Below the pieces are notes generated by a model that saw only the letters and a program-made list of their open reading frames with translations, ran no database searches and was not told the origin of the DNA. Shown here one piece after another: positions 10,201 through 23,900 of a stretch of 64,000 nucleotides of DNA. The translations under genes were made by a program, and so were the position numbers. The DNA is from Diplolepis rosae. Lineage: Eukaryota; Arthropoda; Insecta; Hymenoptera; Diplolepididae. Position 1 is the stretch's first letter. Each line of letters begins with the position of its first letter. The stretch is taken from the NCBI GenBank assembly GCA_030998225.1, contig JAPYXD010000250.1, forward strand, positions 558,001 to 622,000. Reading direction: 5' to 3'.

Positions 10201-13200
10201 TATGTTTATTGGATACGATGGGGAAACTTCTGGAGGAAATGATCCTACAAAGACTACAGGGTCACATGGTAGGCGAGAACGGTCTCTCGGAAAACCAGTT
10301 CAGCTTTCGGAAAGGCAGGTCCACAGTTGACGCCATCCAGGCAGTGATGGACAACGCCACTAAAGCAAGAAGAGGAACCGGTAAGCGTAAGGGATTCTGC
10401 GCGTTGATCAGCATTGACATACGGAATGCGTTCAATACCGCGAGATGAAACATCTGCATCGAGGCGATGGTGTGGAAAAAGGTTCCAGACTACCTGTTGC
10501 GAATGATAGATGACTATCTGAGCGACAGGTGGGTGATATACGAGGGCGACAAATGGTCTCTCAAGGAAGAGATGACATGTGGCGCCCCTCAAGGGTCGCG
10601 GGTAGGTCCACTCGTTTGGAACGTCATGTACGACGATTTCCTGCGCATGGACCTGCCTGCTGGAACGAGCATCATCGGCTTCGCGGATGACGCACTTGTC
10701 GTGTGCGCCGCTGACGACGTCAAAATCCTGGAGCTGAGGATCAATGATAGTCTGTGGCGGGCAAAGCGTTGGTTAGATAGCAGATGCCTGAAAATGGCCC
10801 CTGAAAAGACCGAGGCTTTGCTGGCACAGACAGTAGATCCTTCAAATACCCGAGGATCGTTCTCGGGGAACATGAAATCAAGTGGAAAAAGAGCATTAAG
10901 TACCTGGGTGTGCAGTTGGATCGAAGGCTTAGCTTCGGCGAACACCTGCAGATCGCGACTGCCAAAGCCATCCAATGTGGGGCCGCCCTGACTCGGCTCA
11001 TGCCCAACATTGGTGGTCCTAGGGAAGCTAAGAGAAGGCTGGTGGCGAGCGTGGTAAATTCGAAGCTGCTCTATGCAGCTCCGATCTGGACAAGTGCCCT
11101 TAACAACCATGCTATCCTGAAGTAGCTGTTCTCGGCACAGAGAGGTGTGGTGATGAGAATTGTCTCAGCATACCGAACTGTGTCGACGAGTGTTGTGCTG
11201 GTCCTGGCGAGCGTCCCGCCAATAGATTTATTGGCGGAGGAAAGGCAGGAGACCTTTCAGCTTCGCAAGGAGCTTAACTGCGCCGACCTGCAGGAAATCG
11301 CTCGCGCGAAGGAGGCCATCCGGGAGGATGGAAGGCGCAGACTCGTCGAGAAATGGCAGACGAGATGGCATGGTGACCAAACCGGGAGATGGACACACCG
11401 TCTGATCCCGGAGCTAGCCACCTGGCTGGATAGAAAGCACGGTCAAGTCGGCTTTTACCTGGCGCAAGCGCTTTCGGGCCATGGTTGCTTTAATGCGTAC
11501 CTGGAGCGCTTCAAGAAAAGAGACGATGAGTCGTGCCGCTACTGCAGTTCCCTTGTGGAAAATGCAGATCACATACTCTTTGTCTGCGTCAGGTGGGGCG
11601 CGGAAAGGGAGGCTGTCGGTCGGGCAGTGGGCGCACAACTCACTCCTGACACGATGGTGTCTCTCATGCTCCAGTCTGAACAGATATGGATGCTTATCGA
11701 GTCATTCGTCACCCTGGTGATAAAGACGAGGGAGCTCGATGGGCGTGCAGAGCGCGGCAACAATGGGGGCCAGTAGAAATCGCATCAGGGCTTACACCCG
11801 CGGTCCTGCGTCTTGGGCGGACTTGGCCGTTCGCGTCGACTGGGGGAGGAATCTTCTTATTCCTTTCCTGGCTGGCGCGGCTAGCCGGCCTGCCAAATGG
11901 ACGTGTTTCCGCGGATGGGAGTCCCGGACAAACGGACGACGGAAGAGTCGTACGCGACTTTGAGCTGGAACCAACTGCCCGCGAAGTTTAAAGCCGAAAT
12001 ATTGGTTCGTGAGAGGGGGTTTTTAAGTTTCAACAGGTATGCCTAGACCCGTCCTAGGAGAGTCCTGTACAGCGTCTATAAAAGATTTCGCCATTTTTCC
12101 TCCTCACCAAAATGTTGTGTATAGCTCAACAAGTAGATGTTAGTTCAGTAGATATAGTAGTAATGGTGGTAGTAAGACTTTTTCCCAGAAACATTATAAT
12201 GTTGGTCTCGTACTCTGCTGTTCCAAGTGCCAGATTTCAATCCGAGAAGAATCCCTATGACGTTAAAATCGCCACAGATAGACCACTTATGTGATTAGTA
12301 ATTTATTTTGTCACATAACAATTTCATAACAGCAAAGCACTCTTTCAGGTTGGTGACATGAACGATGGGTATTAGTGGATATTCATTTCTATTGTGGAAG
12401 AGAACAGCTTTAAAAGTACATTTATTGACATCAATAAATAAATGCCAACTCTCTGGCTGGTGTTCATGAGCAAGGCACTTCATAAGCCCATCTACATCGG
12501 TTGAATAAATAAGAGTATCTTTACTGTAAAAAAATGAAGTTTAATCTTTTTCTCGATTTAGGTAAGAGAATTTTACATCTTTTTTCAGCAAATTTTTTTC
12601 CTCGAGTCTAAAGCCCAAGATTTTAGCCTCATTTTTCGATAAATTCAGGTCCCTTATAAAATCATCCAATTCTTTCTGGTCACATAATTTTGAAAAGTTG
12701 CTGGTCGGCTTATATTCTAGGGTTTGATTTTCATCAGCATTGATTTCTTCTGCTTTGCGTTTTTCATAATTTCCAGGGATACAATCGTTACGATCATAAG
12801 CAGCTTTTGTCACGAAAGGAATATTAGGATATATAATGGAGTCCTTAAATTTCAATAAGTAGCCTTTTACATCTGTTAAACAGAAATAACAATCATTGAT
12901 ATGATTCTGAGGTTCTCTCTAAAAAGTAGGAAAAGTAAATGTAAAAGGACGATCAGAATCTCCTCAATGTACTGACCATAATTTAATCGTACAATTTGAA
13001 CAGCAGCTTTTGGGTATCCAACTTTTTTGACCATTTTTGGGTTTAATCTGAAAATATATCTTCTCGCATTGCAGGAGAAATGTTTTGTCTCTGTTTTTGT
13101 GGGATGAAAAAACCGCAAACGTAGCAAAAGCTATCGGGATGATTTTTGCAGCAGTGATCTATTTTGCAATCGATCAAAATAAGATTTGAATAGAAGCTTA

Positions 13201-16200
13201 GCGCAAATATATTGGAGTTGAATAGAAACAAATTCAAGGTCTATAGCAGGTAGCATATAGTTTGGCTCCACAGAGGACTAGCATCAAATGAAGGTAGCCC
13301 GGAGCGCGATATGAACAAGAGTAGAGCTGATGTATATGGCGTAATGAAGGGGAGACACGCATGCGCTATGTACACTTTTCGCCCAAATGATGCTCTGTAT
13401 CACGTGTGCAGCAATTTCGCGCCGCCTGTGTATTTAAAACCTGACCGAAAGTCCGGCGCTATGGTTGGAGCTGTGAATACTGTGAATACTGTAAAATCTG
13501 TGAACATTGTAGATTTGAATGCAATGAAATACAAGAAACAGTACAATGATTCACCTCAAGTACTTGAAAGCCGTTATGGTATATTATGTATTTTATTTTC
13601 TACACACGTTTTACATCTCATAAACTCCGATTCGATTTCATTAGTAATGCTAGTCAATAATTGATTTTTATAAAAAGTATTAAAATTTCCAAAATTTACA
13701 TGTCCTAAAATTCTGTGCCTTTTTCTTCTTGACTCATTCCGCTAGTTAATTCAACGTTGTTTGCTTGATTTTGTTTAGTTTTTAAAAAACTTTTCATTGA
13801 ATAAATTTTATTTTCTGTTTTATAAACACAACTGTTGTAAGTTTGCCGAATTTATCAAAAATTTTCGACTGATCACCTTTAGGAGCATTAGTATTATTAT
13901 CAGTTATTTTTCCATAACTTATTAAACTATTACTCATTTCTTTTGAATAAAACACATTTTTAATATTAATCTCATTAAATTTTCCAAACGCTTCAAAATA
14001 GCTTAATACATTTCTGATCTTTGCAGCTTTTATCGACCTATTATCTCCTAAATAAATATTTAATGGCTTTTTTAACTCAATATAATTATCAAAATATTTA
14101 TCATTATTAATTACATGATCAGTACAACCACTATCTAACAATCAATTTATCTCGCAATTACTTAGCTTATTTACTTCGCTCCCACGCGCCGCGTGCGCCG
14201 TCGCTACCCAAGCATTCGCTCCTATGTCTCGCTGCTCGTGCGTTGCAGCTGCTGCTCCTCGCCCACGTTGGCTTCGGAAACTTTCTCTACTTCTCGCGTT
14301 GTAGCCTCAGCCACTGTAGCTGCCGTTCAGTCCTCTGAATCCGCCGCTGCCTCTACTTCCGTTGTTCCTGCTATAGTTGCTGCTGCCTCTACTGAATCCG
14401 CGACCACGTGATGACCCACGCCACGCACTGTACTCTCCTCTGTTCTTCGTACAGTTTCTGGCAAAATGTATTTCTCCGCATGTATAACAGCCTTCCTTTT
14501 TCGCGGCAAATGCGTTTGTCTTTCTTTCCTCGTGTTCACCTTTTTTCTTTTTTTCAGCAATCTCTATTTTATTTTTCACGTAAGCAACTGTTTGGTCCTC
14601 CGGTTTTAAAGCATCGGTCAAATCGCCTATGTGACTATATTAATTCGGCAATGTGTTCAGCATATAATATAACTTCTCTTTCTCGTTGATTTGTGTGCCC
14701 GCACTTTTTAATTCATTTACTGCTTTTCCGAATTCACTCAAAAAACTTGCTGAATTATTGTAGTTATCTAATTTCATCTTTTCCAGCTTATTTCTGCATA
14801 TTATTTGCAGTGCCGTTGTTTTATCAGGCAAGACGAAATCTAGCATACGAAGATTGGCTCATAAAATGCAGAAAAAGTCGCACCAAGTAAAGAGATCGGA
14901 TAAGAGATTTATTGAAACTTTCCCTAAATGGGTCGATTTCTTCTTACCTTTTGAAGAAAATGAACAAAAACAGGATTTGAGTTCAACAATGAGAGCGCCT
15001 ACAGGTAGACCCAGCTTACAGTTTGCAACATGCAGATATCAGACGAAACAAAGGCGAACTGAGAGCTTAAGATCACAGGTAAGCGTTTGTAAGCATTTGT
15101 ATTCATATTGTTGTTTGGATCCAGAATTGATCTTACATAGAATTTTATTCTATGCTGGATTAATTCATGACTTACAAGTGAAGCAAGACCACACTTTTTA
15201 TCGCTCGTAACCTGAGCGCTTTTTGATAAACGCTGCAACTCAGCAGACCTGGGCCGGCGAGCCCGTTCAAGACGAAGGCGAGTTCTTTACCAATGTATCC
15301 AAATTTTAATAATTATATTTCGAAATTACATTTTGATAAATCCTCCCAGAGATGCTCTACTCTTTTGTGTTTTTCAGATGCACCTCCTAGATTAAAAATT
15401 TCAAAAACACGTCATATAAAGGGTTTTCCAACAAGGACATAACAATTTTATCTATGAATGAAACACAGAAATATTTGCGATATTGAGTTCAAATTTATTG
15501 TGGGTGTAGTGCAAGCATTACATTTTAGGAATGAAATTCGATATCGGTCATATGACCACCACGAGCCCGTTTACAGAGGTCGATTCTTTGGACCCAATTT
15601 TCCACCACTCTGGCACACATTTCGACCGGAACGTTGGCAATTTCGCGTTTGGATGTTGTCTTTGAGGTCGTCTAAAGTTGCTGGCTTGTTGGCATAGACC
15701 AGTGACTTGATATGGTCCCATAAAATGAAATCCAATGACGTTAGATCGCATGAACGAGGCGGCCATTCGACCGGACCATTTGTCGAGATAACACGTTCAC
15801 CGAATTTGCCTTTCAATAAATCGATTGTGACGCGTGCTGTGTGACTAGTGGCATCGTCTTGTTGAAACCACATATCGTTGATGTCAAGTTCATCCAATTC
15901 TGGCCACAAATAATCTTCCAACATAGCCCGATACCGCTCTCCATTAACGGTAACATGACGGTCGTTTTCATCCGCGAAAAAATACGGACCAATCACACCT
16001 CCGGCATGAAAACCGCACCAAACAGTCACTTTTTGTGGATGTAACGGTGTCTCAAGAAGCACATTTGGGTTTGTTGCTGACCAATAACGCATATTTTGCT
16101 TATTAACAAAGCCATTGAGCCAGAAATGAGCTTCATCGCTGAAGATGATTTTTCGATGAAATTCTTCATTTTCTTCAAGCTTTGCCAGAGCCCAATTGGA

Positions 16201-19200
16201 GAAGTTTCGGCGTTTCAAATGATCAAGTGGCTTTAGTTCTTGAGTCAATTTAATCTTTAAAGCATGTAGGCCAAGATCTTTTCGCATAATACACCAGTGT
16301 CGTTTGAGCGCTGCCCAATTCTTGAGAACGACGTGGAATCGACTGATTTGGCTAATTTCAAATCGATGCACTTACGGCTGCGATAATTTCTTCGCTTCGA
16401 GCAATACGACGTCTTTTTGGCACCGGATCGTTCAATAGTGTAAATTTGGTCTCGAATTTATCCACTATAGCACGCACAGCCTGTGGGGTGGGACGATTAT
16501 TACGGCCGAAAATTGGAGTAAGCGCTCTTAAAGTTGCGACCACCGACTCAGAATTTCGGTAGTAGTTTTTAATAATTTCCAAACGTTGCTGGTTCGTGAA
16601 CTTTACCATGATGAAAATGCTGACTTCAACTAACGTTTTGACATTGACCGTTCATTAAAAAAGTTTAAGGGTGCGTTCATATAAAGATACGAAATTGTTA
16701 TGTCCCTATTGGAAAATCCTTTATATATCAGATGTACAAATAAGTTTCCGCCGTTTGACAAAAGCTGGCGTCACCAGTAAGTTTTGGTTGAAATTTACAG
16801 ATGTAAAACATCACTGTCGTAAGGTTGGACATCTATCAACGACATAACCTTGAAATATTAGTGAATTTTTATCAGTATAATATATTCTTTTGTGTGCGAA
16901 AATGTCGAGTTTTGAGCCGAATATGCGTCATTTGCGGGAACTTTTGATTTACTTCTTCAATTTGAAGAAATCTGCAGCTGAAGCGCATCGATTGCTTGTA
17001 GAAACATATGGTGAGGTTGCCTTAAGTGAGAGAAGTTGTCGTGAGTGGTTTCAAAAGTGTAAAAACGATGAATTTGACATCGAAGACAAAGAACGTAGCG
17101 GAAGGCCGAAAGTGTACGAAGACGCGGAATTCGAAGCATTATTGGATTATGACTCGTGCCAAAGGCATCATTGTTCTGATATAAGATGTTATTTGATTCA
17201 GTAACAATCTTTTTGACTTTGCAAAAGGTTACTCATTTGGACACGTAAGATATCCTTGAAAAATTCGTTACGAAAGGTAGTCAGCAGAAGGAAAATGGTT
17301 ATTTATGTAATTCACAAAATGCATATTAAGGAACGAAATATCAACAAATTAAATATGAAATAGCTTCTGGAATGTATCTTACAGTTTTCAAACAGGAATA
17401 TTATTCCAAATTTAAAATCTCAATTTTATTAATGTAGATTTCAGATAGAACACAAATTAAACGTACAAAAATTCGAAATTACTTTCCAAAAGTGAGGTCA
17501 GACAAACCTTATTCGCACACGCAACATAATGAATAACAGTGAACACAGTTTATAACATTTGAAAATACAAGGTATAAAAATTACAATTTTTGTATAGTGA
17601 AAAATAATGTTTAAGCTCCATTCAAGTCCATTTTGATCATGGTCTACGAGATCATGTTTGTCCGTTTAGACTTTTAAGAAAAGACTAAAACAGTATCTTT
17701 GAGACTCTACTCATGAACTTGGGTTAGAGCATAATTAGTGTTTGAAAACAATGAGACAAATTCATGGAAAAATTTGTTATGCTGTGTAACAATTATAGGT
17801 TTTTGAATAAATATCTTTAGCTTTACAAAAATGAAAATGGTTGAAACAAAAAAATGTGTATGCTACCCAAATTGGAGAAAAAGAGATTTTGTGAACGACT
17901 TCAAAAAATAGTTTAAAATTTTCGTTTTAATGTCTTTAATTAAGTCTATTAAAATATTACAATATAATGTAGACACACCTTTTATCGGTTTTTTATCGAT
18001 TTCCTCGTTTCTTTTTTCATCTTTGTCCAATGCTTCCGGAATCGGTACAGATATATCAAGATCACTAAGCGCATCTGGTCTCAAATAATTGATTGCCTCA
18101 TTAATTTTATCCAAAGAAATTAAACTTTCTGCAGCATACAGTTTTCCCAACAATGTGTACGCGCCAGGAAGATTATCCATAGATAAAAGATTGTTTGCAT
18201 GTTCAAGGGCAACATTATAATCTCCAATACATAACGAGACGTATGCACTAGCAGCAAAAATGCTCATTTTCAAATTTAAGGCTTCAATAGCTGTTGTCTG
18301 CGAAATCTGTGTAGCGTGCTGGCCTGCCAAAAAAAATGCAGATAATGGTCAAAATCATCTTAAAACACCTTGCTCTTTATTTGAAATTTTAATTCTTTCA
18401 GTCTTTAGTAAGATGTATTCATGATATTACATTTTCATTTAAACAATAAGTTTAAGATATATAATGAGAATAAAACGGTAAAATAATATCTCTTACAAGT
18501 AAGCTAGGCAGCTGTGGCCCGACGATTTTGATGAAATTTTGCAGATTAATCAAGATTAAATTATCAAGACGTATTTTTTTATCAACAAAGGTTTACATTT
18601 AAGAGATAAATCACATCTTTCCTATAAACGATTCACTAGTTATTGACACTGTTATTCACGAAGGGTATAAGTTATATTGAATCTGCAATTTTCAATTTTG
18701 TAATTCTAAGCTCCAATTTTAATGCAGCGACCTCAAAAACTTATTAAAAGGCTTCTTTTTTCAAAATTCATCATGTGCATTAGCTTAAAATACGAAAAAA
18801 ACCCTTTACATATAAGAGGTGATTTCTATCCATAAAATTGAATTTTTTTTTTCAAATCGGTCAGTCACACCTGCGTAACTTAATTTGTCGGTATTGCAAT
18901 TTTTGATTCAAAATATGAATGTCAACATCATTTTTTGAACAATGTATTTTATTAAATATTAAAATGTTACCAATGAAATAATTGGGTAGCAATATTGAAT
19001 TATTATTCAAAAGGTAATAAGCGTTTTTCAGGCAGAGCATTGCAAATTCCAACGTTGGTTGGGGTATTGCGTAAGATAAACCTTCACTGTGATACTTGAA
19101 TTCACTACATAACGGTGAAGACAAAACGATTTTTTTGTGAAATCCTGATACAATTACTTTTCGCACCAAATCCTGACGTCCCTTCAAGATGTTAAAGTTT

Positions 19201-20906
19201 ACTTCATTTGGCTAGAAGAGAAAATCAGCACATTTTAGAAAATAAGGCTGTAATATAGTACTATCAAATGTTTATGCTTTGGGCACAACCTTTAAATGTC
19301 CCCCTCTGGCCCCTACAACTTTTGTCTAAACCACTTTTTTCTTAAATGCGCATAACAAAATATCATCAACATACTAGAAGTAAAGGGGCAGGACGAACCC
19401 CAACTTCTCAAAAATAGATATCTCTAAATCTTTTATGACAATTTCAGCCAACATCGGAGAAATAACAGAACCTATGGGAGTACCAAACTTCTGCTTATAA
19501 AATTTATAATGAAATCCAATCCTTTAAGAAATTCTTTTTTATTTAATTTTGTATGTAATTTTATTTGATTCCATCTATATGAAACAGTTTTTTTGACCAA
19601 CGTCAATGGAATATTTGGAAACATTGCAACAACATACAATGAGACCATCACATGGTCATCAGGTATTATCTTTTCTAATATAATATTTCGCAAATCCCAA
19701 CTATTTTTAATAGTATAATTTCACCCTGATAATGAATCTTTCAATATCATCTTAGAATATTGTTCTAAAAATATAGTAGGTGTGTTAATTGTTGAAATAA
19801 CTAGTCATAAAAGATAGATCTATTTATAAATTTTTCTGAAACCATAACATCTAACTAAAACTGTATTCGTTAGAATACTACTCTACCTACTCTACCTCCA
19901 ATTGTATGCCATTCTACAACTGCTACTTTTCAACTTTTTTAAAGGATCCTGATTCAATTTTTCAAAATTCTCAGTATTATTGAGCAATTCTTTTGTCATT
20001 AATGTACTCAGACCTTTTCACGAGATCGATGATATTACCTTTGTCAGCATTTGTACAAATCAGGTCTTTGTTCTTTCTGAGAAACTCTTTGGTTATTTTT
20101 AGATTATGTGCAAGCTCTCTATCTGTTACTAACAAGCAAACTTTTTCTATCGATAGAACCCTTGGTTCTGAAATCTTGCTGATCAGACCTTGGAATTTTA
20201 TGTATGTTGGTTTGAATATCCCTAAATATTTCTTCCTCCTACCTTGATTTATTTTTCATCACATTGCGACTAAATACTTTACCCATTTCAGAAAATTCTG
20301 TACTGAATCCGGTACCTAAATATCAGTTAAATTCACAAACCAAGGATCACTATTTTCACTTTTAAAAACTCTATGCAAATTAAAATTTTGCTGTTGTATA
20401 CTTCTCCGTTCTTAAATGTCACTATTTAATTTTCGTTAAATTTTTTATTTCATCGTCTCCATAAAAAGTGCCAATGGGCACAAAGTCCAAAAATGGACAG
20501 TTTTCGAGTTAAAGAGGGTTGAGAATCGAACGATTTCAACAAACCTAAGCCAATATCATAAAAATTGAAAGATGTTGGCAACAGCCTGCTCATATCTTGT
20601 CTTCGTTGGCTAGATATCGACTAAGTCTTGCCCATGTGTTGCTTTTCCCTGATAAAACCTTTTGCATGCAAAAGTTTTTTAACTTAACAAATTTGTGTAA
20701 AATTTGTGCAAGGTATCGTCCATCATGACATGCATAATTTATGCAAATCTGACGCGAAATTTGAAATAAATTTCAACGCAATAAACAGAAATATTTCCTA
20801 TTAACTTTTTAAATTTATTACTTATTATTAAATAATATATTGTATTCTATCGTAGTATAATGTAATAAAATATTATTACACATATAGTTATAATAATATT
20901 AATAAT

Positions 20907-20967
<61 letters not shown>

Positions 20968-23900
20968 CAAGTTTTTTCATCGATATATTACTTAGAAATA
21001 CAAGAAAAATTTAATCGAAATTCATGCAAAATGGCGGACGCAACCTTGCACTTATTACATGCAAATTTCATGCAAACGATTTGCTCAAATTTAAAAACAA
21101 AAATTTTGTTACCTTGGTTTCAAGGTTATTGGCTGGATATCAACCACATCTAGCCTTTTTTTACTGGATATTGACTAAGTCTTGCTCATTACTTGTTTTT
21201 ATTATCTGAATATTGACAACAAATGAAAAGTTCACCATAAATGACCTAGATAAATAACCTGTTCCTCAAGGTTATGATTTCCTTTGCATTTCCCCCTCAG
21301 AACATAATAACTTTCGTAGGAAACTCTTTATTCTCTGACCTTCAGTTTTTAAGATATTGGCTTAGGTTTATTAAAATTGTTCAACGTTTAACCCTCTGTA
21401 ACGCCAAAACTGTCCATTGTTACGAGCAAACCGTAAATAAAAATATTACAAATTACTTATAAAGTCATTTATAACCACATATACTCAAATGTTTATATAT
21501 GCGTATTTATTTATATGTACGCATAATTGTGTAGGTATGTATTGATATGTGTATATACTTAGTAAAAGTGCGTATTCAACTATAAGGGTGACCCGGAAGC
21601 AGCATTATTCATTGCTTTAAGAATACCTCCATTCTCGCAGACTTATGTAAGTATGCTACACACTAATTTTATATACACAGTGACCCATTTTAATCCATAT
21701 TCCCAAATATCTTTTAAAATACTTTATCTACGAAAAAATGGTTCGGAAAAAGGTTGACCAGGACCGAGGGGGACATTTGACTGTACCATCAATTTTGACC
21801 TTGAGGTCAATTTTCAAGGTCCAATGGAGGTATGACCCTTTTCTTAAACGAGAACCCCTATTTTTGACTTCGGATTTGAAAAGAGCGGGAAATTTCACGT
21901 CAAAACTGACCTGTGGAAAAATGGTTTTTGTGACCTTGGAAAGGTAAAAAATTAAGGTCAAATATCTGAGAAACGACCAGATGCCCTTTTTCTGAATTGT
22001 CTTAGTTTTTTGGGGTAAAAAAACGTTCAAGATGCTTTATAAAAGTCGATGAAATGTTAAGGTGTACATCACCTTGACCATCATGACCTTCAGGTCAACT
22101 TTCAAGGTGACTTGAAGATCAAGACGATTTTTCTTCGATTGGACTCTGTGCCCGGATAAATTTTTTTGGAGACTTCAGGCTGTGGATTGTTATCACAACA
22201 CCCCTCCAAACACACCCAAATAGTATTTATAAAAGTGACAATCTTGACAACAAGAGAAGATCTGATGGAAAGGATTCGGAGAGCTTGCACAGTCATCTCT
22301 CGAGAAACTTTGCTGAAAACTGTGGACGGCTTTGAAAGAGGTTTACGTTTGTGTCTTCAAGTCAATGGAGGTCACTTCGAACAGTTACTCCGTGGCTGAT
22401 TGTATGACTGGTAGCAATGGTGAGAGGCAAGGGAACTCACGTTAATCAACCACCCGAAACGTGAGAGGCAAGGGGAACTCACGACAAGAAAGCACCCCAA
22501 AGGAAACAGAACTTACTACGTCCACGCCGTTGTTTCTGGGTTACGCTAAAAGTAAGGACAAAGTGTCTTTTTTTTTTGTAACGAGTCACAGAGAAGTGAC
22601 ATTGTCAAGATTGTCACTTTTGTAACTTTTGTAACAATCCACAGCCTGAAGTCGACAAAAAAATTTATCCGGGCACAGAGTTCAATCTAAGAAAAATCGT
22701 CTTGAACTTCAAGTCACCTTGAAAATTGACCTGAAGGTCATGATGGTCAAGGTGATGTACACCTTAACATTTCATCGACTTTTGTAAAGCATCTTTAACG
22801 TTTGTTTACCCCGAAAAACCAAGACAATTCAGAAAAAGGGCATCTGGTCGATTCTCATACATTTGACTTTAATTTTTTACCTTTCCAAGGTCACAAAAAC
22901 AATTTTCCCCAGGTCATTTTTGACGTGAAATTTCCCGCTCTTTTTAAATCCGCTGTCAAAAATAGGAGTTCTCATTTAAGAAAAGGGTCTTACCTCCAGT
23001 TGACCTTGAAAATGGACCTCAAGGTCACAATTGATAGTACAGATAAATGTCCCCCTCGGTCCTGGTCAACCTATGTCTGGACCATTTTTTCGTAGATAAA
23101 GTATTTTAGAAGATATTTTGGAATATAGATTAAAATGGGTCACCGTGTATATAAAAATACGTTGGTGATTACATATATGTATATAGGAGTGTATTAAAAT
23201 TGATACAACTTCTTGCGACATACAGGAATGATAGAATAAGCGAAAACAATGTACACGGAATGAAGGCAAACATGGAAATTCAAAATTTATAGGATAAGAA
23301 AATGCGAGAGAACGACAAGCGTAGATAAATGGGACAATAGCGGAGAAAGAAGGGAAAGGAAAATACGAAAAACGCACACACGGACGTAAGGTAAATCCTA
23401 ATGGTTGTGAGCGCGGCTATAACACTTGCGGCGACGCCATTATCACGCTAAGGATAATCCCAAATTCTTGGGTCCGCTTTGTTAAAGACTGACTTCTATT
23501 TTTTGACGTTTCAACGGATAGTCGCCAAATATAAATTCTGTCAAAAAAGTACCGGGAATCGATCACTCAAAAAGCCCTCTTAAAGAGATTGTCAAAAACC
23601 TTTTTGACGCTAAGTTGGCACCACTGTCCTCTATACTGACGTGGAGTCGAGCGCGATCTGTCATTTAGTTTGTCGACAGTGCTCGATGTTGTCAGTTTAT
23701 CTCAAGTGTGTCTCAATTTGTCTCAAATTTTGCATTGCAAATAGAATTTCGTGTGCGGAATCGCTGAAAATGTTATAGAAGGCTTACGGTGAATCGACTT
23801 TATCAAAAACCCGTGCATATGAGTGGTACAGTGCATTCAGAAGCGGTCGAGATGTGGTGGATAATTTACCTCGCCCTCGTCGGCCATCAACGTCATCAAC

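Larger units (their letters stand above)
8334..12112 (+). mobile_element. R1-like LINE, 5'-truncated (copy B)
   Basis: A GC-rich block carrying, in order, the CCHC knuckles of ORF1 (8500-8670), an APE-type endonuclease (8770-9350), reverse transcriptase (9950-10750) and a C-terminal CCHC-like motif (CRYCSSLVENADHILFVC at 11531-11590). The match to copy A begins at AAGGGAAGAGGTTGTTGCCG, so most of ORF1 and the 5' UTR are missing. The 3' end CCTCCTCACC plus a short A run ends at 12112; the same ending with a long A tail occurs at 50737. Domain order and motifs fit the R1 clade. No target duplication was found. It sits in CNOT10 intron 7 in antisense orientation. Confidence 0.9.

Noticed and set aside
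2994..13600. A single 10-kb transposon bounded by the two inverted repeats
   Set aside because: CNOT10 exons 8 and 9 lie between them in frame with the rest of the gene, so two separate insertions are needed.
18861..18970. C-terminal extension of CNOT10 exon 6 through the open frame to 18861
   Set aside because: The donor at 18970 gives the exact phase for exon 7 and the extension has no family similarity.
20900..20970. TA-rich stretch as replication origin or regulatory site
   Set aside because: It is a simple microsatellite inside a palindromic element.
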